This document shows positions 57,101 through 64,000 of a stretch of 64,000 bases of DNA, piece by piece. The stretch's first letter is position 1, and every line of letters begins with the position of its first letter. Origin of the DNA: Craspedostauros australis (taxonomy: Eukaryota > Bacillariophyta > Bacillariophyceae > Mastogloiales > Achnanthaceae); the NCBI GenBank assembly GCA_026770025.1, contig JAMXDE010000017.1, positions 1,054,001 through 1,118,000 of the forward strand, written 5' to 3'. A model generated the notes under the pieces. It was given only the letters and a program-made list of their open reading frames with translations, ran no database searches and was not told the origin of the DNA. A program made the position numbers and the translations under genes.

Positions 57101-57509
57101 CGGAAGCTGCAAGGGATGAGTGGCTGGACCCTGTCCGATTGTCCGCTGCGTTGTCCGCCAGGAAGCTGTTGTTGAGCGCGATGGACGCTCGCATGTGCCA
57201 CGAGGAGATGCTGGAGGCGACGCTGCGCAGCGACGACGATGATGAGAACACGGATGAATTGGACGCGCCGTCTGTGGCCAGCCTCCGCAGGTTGTCCTCC
57301 AGGGCACGCAGCTCCAGCAAGAAGTGTTCATCGTGCATTCCCTGCAGCGCTCCTCCGAGGCTGTCCTCATCGCGCGTCAACGTCATGTTGCGGCTTTGTG
57401 CGTGTTCTGGTGCCCAGCTTCTGTTGTTGTTGTTGTTGTTGTTGTCAGCGCTGGCATCAGCGTGGACATCAGGATGGACATCAGGGTGGGCAGCCACCAC
57501 TTGATTCAT
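54195..57509 (-). CDS. Large acidic Ser-rich protein, unknown function
   Basis: The frame is open further upstream, but the first ATG is at 57509, giving 1104 residues. Seen in order: a His/Asp repeat (HPDVHPDVHADASAD) with an Asn run, a helical part with LLELRALEDNLRRLA (about 70-90), Ser-rich sequence, a second helix (IVRLKELEYLLDKHLDIA, near 310), five Gly-Arg-Gln repeats, further Leu-rich short helices (ELRRLNHLEKHLRKQLERF), very acidic tracts, and a C-terminal block of about 70 residues (LHTLLQIAKRIYGVLLSHEE ... SALMSCYAPLLEAPHW) that looks ordered. The Leu-heptad helices could pair as coiled coils. No known domain, signal peptide or membrane segment. It could be a scaffold, but that is a guess. 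Confidence 0.65.
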   Translation of the reverse strand: MNQVVAAHPDVHPDVHADASADNNNNNNNRSWAPEHAQSRNMTLTRDEDSLGGALQGMHDEHFLLELRALEDNLRRLATDGASNSSVFSSSSSLRSVASSISSWHMRASIALNNSFLADNAADNRTGSSHSSLAASAAPVISEQSSIRNERGYSSLGHRHRGHYLNRSQRSQRTKYENLDGFDISETTSGTKSSPTSTFPNGARPASIRRSEVGGAISEIDEVTAFPDVGLDTTTANQPHPSAGFRTSSGMDSHTHARTRSHPNDTRTSTVAPVDACGDDSTIDGCDNDTVTSQIVRLKELEYLLDKHLDIAQMEFPMTAHREPVKHRKQGRQGRQGRQGRQGRQHESVTPRKGNASKAMHQYARPHFDTDTDPDAGADADTDSSSFNYEYASKWRPASTFVSDSVAASINDSSFSQYSSASEFQRSESKTALTANTPTTVATSQHTASPYPSALGVSYLGCDSLPQDISPLYDCPSSSSISSASSGNELLHRIDQLLTLDLTEGRPRLSASSESSRPARTIVPHPHPSSSVSVLSSTSTLGTSPSLRQSFLRSVRVKPSRMDTNSTDGDDEFEDDTTNDHGDGDNLCGPTYLSRDHILSELRRLNHLEKHLRKQLERFASEEDHPHSEVNLNNHLDNDADPVDVINNSIHSATANEDNTNDNELPQPTAIQQQRGKDLTVSTELQVLHTFDADAEHHDIIPSPLSTDSVDIFMDADSDHDNASDEHAAATDCSTGTDMKVDKATPSDQDSASNADSDDPSIESYWDSDQSLSDGSVNTLDSYVFRPMKAQGSSSAEEDSDSNSDDEEHGDEESMVSSHQSDIEITISLPSFLPANTSRDLVAHASLPSPISGINSSRVRTSPTAKSMMATPPITPTTATTASSAAEQSALSSSPFPSSSSSPALSAAEEIVPESVYLPYHDDTGRQNAPFLEPIDEHEQQIPERTFSVFISNVHEAEQYHALSAAPVAPRHRSHSLSQHLASDAESEEHQASLDGVRASPPPTSNDRSLTAYATADGHDTLTGNLCLETPLHTLLQIAKRIYGVLLSHEERAQPQWKLDRPHLRQGLINNHAPINEEESALMSCYAPLLEAPHWEHADLIDYR
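56475..56521 (-). repeat. Nine-base in-frame repeat, five units
   Basis: Five copies of TTGTCTGCC (plus strand; one has TTGTCTACC), coding Gly-Arg-Gln repeats within the large acidic protein. Confidence 0.9.
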
Positions 57510-59276
57510 GTCCGCGGGTCGTCTAAAGGATTGGGCTGTTGCTGTCGCTGTTGTTGTTGCTGTGGTGTCTTTTGATGTCCAATGTCCAATGTCCAATGTC
57601 CAATGAGCCGGACTCCTTGTGTCTGCCTGACTTTTTGTGAGAAAGTCGGCTCCTTTCTCGTTCTCTGCAATGATGTGTTTTGTTGTGCTTCACGAATGCT
57701 CTGTATGCTGAGGCTCTTTGTGACGAATCTTTCTCCACATCAAACTGCTCGCAGAATCACACAAGGATGTGCTTGTATGGCACTATGGTGCTTGTTCTGA
57801 GATGAAACGAGATCGGCTGAGCTGGTCACCCAGTCTCGTTTTCGCAGACTGAGAAATTTCGGTTCGTTCTTCCAATTGCCATCAGCGTGACCATCAATTC
57901 CAATTCCGATACCGATACGAGCACGAGCTGCCAACAGAACTTTCTTGCTTCCTGTCTTCGTCGGCTTTCCTGGATGCCCTTGTCGTTCAATCTCCTTCGC
58001 GCTCTCGAAGCACTGGTATTGGTTCGATGATGTGATACTGCCTTGGGTCCTTGTACGACCTACTTGTGCGATGGTAGGAGAGTCCACGTTTTCTTGTGTG
58101 TTGTGAAACTCACACCATTCCGCTGCGGAGGCGTGGTTTGCGGGGATCTTCTGGCCTCTTTGCTCTCTGGGGCGTGTTTGTCGCGTTCGGTCACTGTGGT
58201 GGTCTTGGTGCGTTCTGTCGTTCCGTGTGACCTCGGCCGCCAAATTCCTTGTTTCTCCTTTGATGTGGCGCGCCACTGTGTTGTGTTGTGTTGTGTCGTG
58301 TTGTGTGGAGCGATTCATCGACGCACGTTGTTTCACGGAGTTCCCACAGCTGTCGCTGCCCGCAGTCCGCTGCGTTCTGTCACCACGATAATTGTAAAAC
58401 GATTACCCATGTCCTTCTGCATGTCCGTGGCACGCGAAATGACGCTCACCACAGTTTCTCGTTTCGTTCATCATTTTTGTCCACAAGCGCCACCAATTGG
58501 TGCGTTCGCAGAAGATGGCCAAGAAAAGGCCGGCGCGCTCTCCAATCGACCACCTTGATTCAATCCCATTCATGTTCGGAGTGTCGCTGTCATGTCGTTC
58601 TGCGAAGTTCGTGACAAAGCGCCATCAGTCCGGATTTGTCAATCCCATGCGCACCTTCATAACGTCAATTAACCGTTCAATTGCACCCAACATCGTGACC
58701 CTCTCACAAAATAACGATCTGGGTGCGCCATTCCCAATTTTCCGCTTGCTTTGGTGCATGCCCACGGCCGTTGAGTTCATCCTGTTGTCACGCTTTTGCG
58801 AATTACTCCTTCTGCCTGGTGTTGTCGTTGCTGCTGATGCTGTAGTTGCTGCCGCCAATGCAACCTTCGCGCCTCCATCCATCCATCGATCAATGGGATC
58901 AACCGATTTCCGTTTTCGCCTTCGTCCTTGTTGTCGTCATCTCTGTCGTTCTTCTGCACCGTCCGTTGTTGGCTGATCATCGTGCTGTGGAACACGGAGA
59001 TACGCAATCGCATCGCATTGCATACGAGTAGAGTGAGAAGGGGTGGCATTGGGTCGTGCTCATCTCGTCGCTTCGTCACTTCATCACCTGTCTCCACCGT
59101 CAACGCAAACATCATAATTCCCAGGCACCACCATTTCTGCACTTGCATCACACATACATACATGCTCGTACTATACGAGTGAGCCACCAAGACACAATTC
59201 ACAACACGAACCAACTCTCAGCACAATTCATCACAAGACTCGCACATTCGTTAGCAGAATACGTCACACTGTCACG
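57510..59276. other. Divergent promoter region, no supported gene
   Basis: About 1.8 kb between a minus-strand and a plus-strand start. A seven-base tandem repeat (ATGTCCA, four units) lies at 57575-57605 in the leader of the minus-strand gene. No open frame here has a recognisable product. Confidence 0.5.
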
Positions 59277-60365
59277 ATGAGTTGCATGGTATCGCCAAGT
59301 TGCAGCATGTCCAGCCTCGACGATGGTCCGCAAATGATCTCCGGCAGGCAGGATCAGACTTCCATCAAACGAGAAAACAGGAACATGCTGCAACAACCAA
59401 TCCGCATCCAGATGCATGCCAGGATGCAACTGCAGCAAAACCAGCAGCTCGGAGCATCCCACAGCAGGACGAGCTCCTCCACCATCCCCTCCCTCCAGAT
59501 GGGGGCACCGCTCACCTCCGCCTCCCTGTCGTCCTACTCGTACGCCAATTCCATCATCGCCACGACTCAGGATGAGGCCGACATGCACAGCGAAGACGAG
59601 GAACGCGATGCCTCCATCCTCGCGCGCACGGGATCCAACGTCAGCCAGCATCCCATCCTCATGCGTTCGTTGGCGTGGAGCATGGACGAGCAGGAGGAGC
59701 TGGCGCGGTTGTTCTCCGTGTCGGGCGAGCAGCGCTGTCCCATCGATCTCACGGCCATCGACGAGCATCCGCAGCTGGCATCCTGGTGCGCTAACCCAGT
59801 GGCCGTTCGGGACTCGAGCGAGGACATAGAGGCGGAGGAATCGCCATCCCCATCACCGCAAGCATGTGAGCCAGAAGCGAATGAACAAGAAGCCCACGAA
59901 CATGGACACGCACATGCACATGCTCAAGAACAGGAACAGGAACAAGAGCAGGGACTCGTGCAGGAGCAAGCGAAGGAGCAAGGACAGAGCACACAACAGG
60001 GACAGGGACAGGTGGGAGCACCAGAAGCAGCGTTGCAACTGCAACCGCAGCTCCCATCCATCTGCACGAGCAGCGCGGCAGTCTCGGACGACGCAAAAGA
60101 GATGACGTCCGAATTCACGCGCTCCACGGGCGGTGCGCTGTCCAAGATGCTCGAAGACACCATCCGCGCCGTGCATACCTTGGTCATGGAAGATGAGGAT
60201 GCGGAAGAAGATCATTCGACCTACAAGGCCACAGGCGCTGCGACGGAGGCCATGTACGCAGAGGATCAGGTGCATCCATCCGATGTTTCCAAGATTCTGT
60301 TGAACAAACAGAATTCGCAAGCCGAAGTGCAAACCGAGTTGCAAGCAGAGCTGAAAGTGGAATGA
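59277..60365 (+). CDS. Gln/Glu-rich protein with RSLAWS motif
   Basis: ATG at 59277 gives 362 residues. The start (MSCMVSPSCSM) has Cys and Ser. At residue 130 is RSLAWSMDEQEELARLF, which shares RSLAWS with the protein at 52294-53064. The next part (SGEQRCPIDLTAIDEHPQLASWC) reads as ordered. A Glu/Gln/His-rich low-complexity stretch covers about 190-250, followed by an amphipathic helix (GGALSKMLEDTIRAVHTLVME, near 285-305). No signal peptide, membrane segment or known domain. Confidence 0.65.
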   Translation: MSCMVSPSCSMSSLDDGPQMISGRQDQTSIKRENRNMLQQPIRIQMHARMQLQQNQQLGASHSRTSSSTIPSLQMGAPLTSASLSSYSYANSIIATTQDEADMHSEDEERDASILARTGSNVSQHPILMRSLAWSMDEQEELARLFSVSGEQRCPIDLTAIDEHPQLASWCANPVAVRDSSEDIEAEESPSPSPQACEPEANEQEAHEHGHAHAHAQEQEQEQEQGLVQEQAKEQGQSTQQGQGQVGAPEAALQLQPQLPSICTSSAAVSDDAKEMTSEFTRSTGGALSKMLEDTIRAVHTLVMEDEDAEEDHSTYKATGAATEAMYAEDQVHPSDVSKILLNKQNSQAEVQTELQAELKVE

Positions 60366-60648
60366 AGGCAAGGGCGTCAGTCGATAGCTACTACGTGCAT
60401 TAGTGCGAGAAGACATGGAGCCGTGGTTTGGAACAAGATACAACATCCATCTTCCGGGGACCAGCGAGACGGATAAATTGTGAACATCACATCGCTGAAG
60501 CACAGTAATCGCAAATCATGACACATAACAGTAAATTAAACGTGATGAATATGTAGGCGCGACAACATTCTTGCTGGCACTAGTAAGCATTGCAACGTGC
60601 TCCATGAGCCTTTAGCCTGATACACTGGTACGCCGCAACATTCTTCGC

Positions 60649-62925
60649 CTACGCCATGTAGTATTCAATGATATCAGCGAGCGCAGAGCCTGTTCCGATA
60701 AACATGGTGATGATACCCAGCGTGAACAAGATGATCAACTCAGCGCGTTTGATCATGTACACCAATGGCGACATGAAGGGCTGATTTTCTCCCTGTTGCG
60801 ACGCATGCGCGGTACTGGTTGATGTACCCAGAGCATGTTCATCTTGGAATGTGTCGCCCGTCTGCGCTGCTTCGGCCGTTGCGGTGGCCAGCGCCGCGTA
60901 CCTCACCTGGGGATCCTGCTTGCGTTGGTAATACTTCCACATGAGCATGGGCGGGATGATGAGCGCTGTTGCGGAACCAGACAATGCTCCCGCCAAACTC
61001 ACCAGGAGCTGCACATTCGGCACGGCGATGGCGAGCGTGTAGGTGAATAGCACCAATGCAGCTCGCAACATGGGACTGTCCCCATCAATGGCTCCTGCAA
61101 TAATCGTGGCTCGTGACTGCACGGGTGACGATATGGATGACGATGTCGGAGTGGCCATGTAATGTGGCGTATCTGCATTCGTTGCTGATAGCACAGTTGT
61201 GCTGTCTTGCTCTCCGACGAGATGCTGCTGTGTTTCTACCTGTACCGAGCTGGATCCACCCCCATTCAGACCGCTGGCGTCCGCGTCGCTGGGGGATTCA
61301 GGGGTCTCGCCTGCGGTGTCATGATCTGGCACCGCCTCATGACCTCCGGAGAACTGTGCGGTGAGCATGCCGAAGGCCTTGGATGCGGAGCGCCCGACCG
61401 TGGTCTGGCTCCACCATGGTCCCACCAGCTCGTACGATGGGAAAAGCTGCAGCGGGTACGTGAGCAGCACAGCAATGCTGACCAGTGTGTTGGCCAGGTT
61501 GAGGAGTCCCATGCTCGAGGCCGAGCCACCAGCAGCCTCCTTTTCTTCGGCCCGCTCGACGAGGAACGCCGTGATGCTTCCCGATGACACCGAACCGAAC
61601 GCAATGACGCTGAGGCCTGCGACGAGCGCAAAGATGACTGCCACAAGCGACATGACGACGGTGAAGACCATCGGGAAGGCCCCGCGGCGCTTGGTTGTTG
61701 ATGACGATGAACCGGCAGCATCGTGTTCGCGATCGTGATCGCCATCAATCTCATTTTGACCCGCGAAAGCGTCTCGTTCCTCTTCCTGCATGCTGCCTTC
61801 GATGGGGAGGACGAGGCAAATGCCCTCGAACGAATAGAGGATGGCGCAGATGGCGAGTGGCAGGGCTGCGACGTTGAGCTTTGCTGGGACGTAATCGCTG
61901 ACGCTGTGACTGCCGCCATCATCGAGATCGACCTGCTCCTTCCAGGCCTGCCGGACGAGGTACGCCAGGACACCAAATCCAGCAAAGAGCGTGGTCGTTG
62001 CCAATGCCATGATGGGCGCCAGGACCTTGAGGTTGGGGAGGCAGGAGAGCATCATGGCCGCTGGAACTGCCATGGTGATAACGGTGGCATGGCCGATGTT
62101 GCCAAAGCTCTCTTCCAGGGCGGCTCCCAAGTTCTCGCCGATGAAGGAAAGAAAGACAGTGCAGACCGCCAGCTGCTGAACGCAGATGAAGATGGTGGTG
62201 CACTTTTCCAGCCAATCTCCCCATAGCCATTTGCTGAGCTCGGCGTAGGTGACGTTCGTGTTGATGTAGCGCTGGCTGGGTGACAGTTGCTGCAACTGCG
62301 GCTGCGACTGCGACGCTAGGTGGGATATTGCTCCTGCCGTCCGACCGTTGGTTCCATTGTCGCTATCACCAGTATCACCACTATCGCCACTATCGCCACT
62401 ATCAGCAGAAGCATATTGACGAGCCCGGGCCTCGCTTCTGAGCTCGGCTCTCTGCTCCTCACAATAGTCTGCCTTGAGCAACACCAGCTGCAACGCATTG
62501 TAGGACGTCCAGTACGCGACGATGAAGATAACGACAACTCCGAATCCCACTCCCATCTGAGAGACGGCCCATGGCAGCGACAGGCAGCCAGGGCCGACGT
62601 TGCCCTTGATGATGTGGATGAATGCCTGCGCAGGAGTTGTGCGGCTGTTCGCCGACGTCGATGATGGTGCGAGAGTCATATCTCTCTCTCTCTCTTGATG
62701 GTGCTGTTGCTTTGCTCTTGTGTAGGAGCCAGGAAGTGGTGGTGTCAATGATGGGACGCCTGCAAGTACCAGTGCCCTCGGAAGCACAGGACTTGTGGCG
62801 CACTTGGTTTGTTGTCTTTGTCTTTTCTTGTGTTGCGTTTTGGCTGGTGATGGCGTTGTGTGCCTGCTTGGGTGAGGCACGAGAAACTCGCACAGGTACA
62901 GCGATTTGCGATCCTCTGTGGTCAT
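60649..62925 (-). CDS. Amino-acid transporter, SLC36/AAAP family
   Basis: ATG at 62925 gives 758 residues; an ATG at 62679, preceded by a GA repeat, would still keep every membrane segment. About 11 hydrophobic segments run from about 105 (GNVGPGCLSLPWAVSQMG, the typical first helix of the amino-acid/auxin permease family) to the last residues. Further family-like segments are the helix ending in FIGENL and the late NVQLLVSLAGALSGSATA followed by IIPP. Members import or export amino acids with protons at the plasma membrane or vacuole. Three soluble loops are Ser/Asp/Gly-rich and longer than in animal members (about 480 residues): one after the second helix, one after helix 6, and one of about 100 residues before the last helices. 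Substrate and membrane cannot be read from the sequence. Confidence 0.9.
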   Translation of the reverse strand: MTTEDRKSLYLCEFLVPHPSRHTTPSPAKTQHKKRQRQQTKCATSPVLPRALVLAGVPSLTPPLPGSYTRAKQQHHQERERDMTLAPSSTSANSRTTPAQAFIHIIKGNVGPGCLSLPWAVSQMGVGFGVVVIFIVAYWTSYNALQLVLLKADYCEEQRAELRSEARARQYASADSGDSGDSGDTGDSDNGTNGRTAGAISHLASQSQPQLQQLSPSQRYINTNVTYAELSKWLWGDWLEKCTTIFICVQQLAVCTVFLSFIGENLGAALEESFGNIGHATVITMAVPAAMMLSCLPNLKVLAPIMALATTTLFAGFGVLAYLVRQAWKEQVDLDDGGSHSVSDYVPAKLNVAALPLAICAILYSFEGICLVLPIEGSMQEEERDAFAGQNEIDGDHDREHDAAGSSSSTTKRRGAFPMVFTVVMSLVAVIFALVAGLSVIAFGSVSSGSITAFLVERAEEKEAAGGSASSMGLLNLANTLVSIAVLLTYPLQLFPSYELVGPWWSQTTVGRSASKAFGMLTAQFSGGHEAVPDHDTAGETPESPSDADASGLNGGGSSSVQVETQQHLVGEQDSTTVLSATNADTPHYMATPTSSSISSPVQSRATIIAGAIDGDSPMLRAALVLFTYTLAIAVPNVQLLVSLAGALSGSATALIIPPMLMWKYYQRKQDPQVRYAALATATAEAAQTGDTFQDEHALGTSTSTAHASQQGENQPFMSPLVYMIKRAELIILFTLGIITMFIGTGSALADIIEYYMA

Positions 62926-63583
62926 TTGTGGTTCTCTCCTTCTTGACTTTTCATCGCCGCATCATCCACGACCAGACGAGGTCGCCCTTTTGTGGACAAT
63001 GGGCACGGGAAGGAAGACGAGGCCGAGTCTCTGCGATGTGATCTTGATGCCATCATATAATAGGTGCATACTCGTACTCTGCAGATCTACACCAATCTCT
63101 ATCTCCGACACGACTAGTCGTATGGAAGGCATAGTGGTTCAGCAACCATCAACCATTAACCATCAGCTGTCAACTGTCAACTGTCATTCTCCTCGTCGAG
63201 AGGTGAGGTTGATATCGTCAAGCCATCAGCACCTACTTGTACAATGGATGAGGAATATGGGAGGCCTTTTGGGATGGAGGAATCGAGTTGCAAGTGTCTT
63301 CATGCAAGTAGAGCGACTCAAGAGAAGATCCTGGACACAGTCTGGACGTATTTGATGAACGCATTTTCCATTTCCCCAAATCTATCTTAATTCATGTAGC
63401 CTTGATCTGATCGAGTTTATCGACAACAAGAACAATATTTCGTCCGTGTTCGGACAATCCAAGTCCAAAAACGTTCGTTTAATTGTTCGTATTTGCATCT
63501 AACATAGGGTGTCCTCACAATGACGGTAAATTCGAAGACAGTACTAGTATGTCCGGATATTTCGCTATCATGAGCGAAGTAGG
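62926..63583. other. Upstream region of transporter gene
   Basis: About 660 bases. ATATAATAGG lies about 125 bases upstream of the transporter ATG, a possible promoter position. Near 63505 the words AGGGTGTCCTCACAATGACGG resemble ends of Tc1/mariner-like elements. No gene seen. Confidence 0.4.
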
Positions 63584-64000
63584 CTGTCCCAATTTGTCAT
63601 TCATTCTATCCTTCCGATGGCTCGTGGATGACCATGACTCATTTTCGTGAAAATACAAATAATTCAATAATTCTATCCATTTCAGTCGATTCACGCACAT
63701 TCCGTTCCACACCACGCTTCCGACGTTATTTGAGCGTTTTCACAACAACGGAATGCCATAAGTGCGCAACCAACAACACAACGATCACATTTTGGTCGTT
63801 GTGTGTGTTCTTCGCGTTGTTCCTCCTTTCCCCGTTTTTTGTTCGTTGCCTTGTGGTTGGAGGGTGTTACTCCTAATAGTACGCCACATTTTGTTCGTTG
63901 GTGGGTCCTCGTGTGGTACGAGCTACGAGAAGTTGTTGATGTTGTTCTTGCTCCTCCGTTTGTTGTCAATGTCGTCGTTGTTGGATGCATGTGAGTTGAG
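63584..64000 (-). repeat. Dispersed repeat, copy 2, runs off the window
   Basis: Reverse complement of the repeat at about 40374-40784 and still matching at the last base, so its outer end is not visible. At the inner end the match stops at CTGTCCC (63584-63590). A six-base inverted repeat (TTCGCT/AGCGAA) sits just outside, near 63561-63578. Confidence 0.85.

Overview
The window is nuclear DNA of a eukaryote, most likely a diatom (Bacillariophyta). A pennate species such as Seminavis robusta would fit, but the sequence alone cannot settle this. The evidence is four GT-AG introns in otherwise intact protein genes, two large CHASE-type receptor cyclases fused to a phosphodiesterase, a helicase-associated-domain protein, a plastid-type signal peptide with a Phe after the cleavage site, and many Ser/Asn/Gln-rich proteins with long non-coding gaps. 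There are no operons, Shine-Dalgarno sites or prokaryotic elements. I found no tRNA, rRNA or CRISPR.

Layout. Bases 1-2644 hold the 3' part of a P-loop NTPase with a Crinkler/RHS-like layout. A 4.1 kb gap follows, then a two-exon gene of unknown function (6752-8994) and a minus-strand gene with an RGLE motif (10396-11121). The centrepiece is a tandem pair of bifunctional guanylate cyclase/phosphodiesterase receptors (14654-18925 and 20878-25446). They have the same domain order and an intron at the same codon and phase. From 26.4 to 38.2 kb lies a compact housekeeping block: a B12D/MLRQ-like mitochondrial protein, a phosphate-carrier-like protein fused to a long plastid-type N-terminus, an IBA57 homologue, an SRP receptor beta subunit, and an AAE17/18-like acyl-CoA synthetase. 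From 39 to 60.4 kb the window is sparse: a His/Gln-rich membrane protein, a helicase-associated-domain protein, and four acidic Ser-rich, probably disordered proteins separated by 1-5 kb. An amino-acid transporter of the SLC36/AAAP type closes the gene set (60649-62925). A repeat of about 415 bp occurs at 40.4 kb and, inverted, at the 3' window edge.

How the genes relate. The two cyclase-phosphodiesterases would both make and hydrolyse cGMP at a membrane in response to an extracellular ligand. Their cyclase halves keep all metal and transition-state residues. The phosphodiesterase half of the upstream copy has lost a metal-binding Asp (now Lys), while the downstream copy keeps it, so the pair may have split roles. 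The housekeeping genes are functionally unrelated and look like ordinary compact neighbours with divergent and convergent arrangements. Coordinates of spliced genes run from start to stop; exon limits are in the evidence text.
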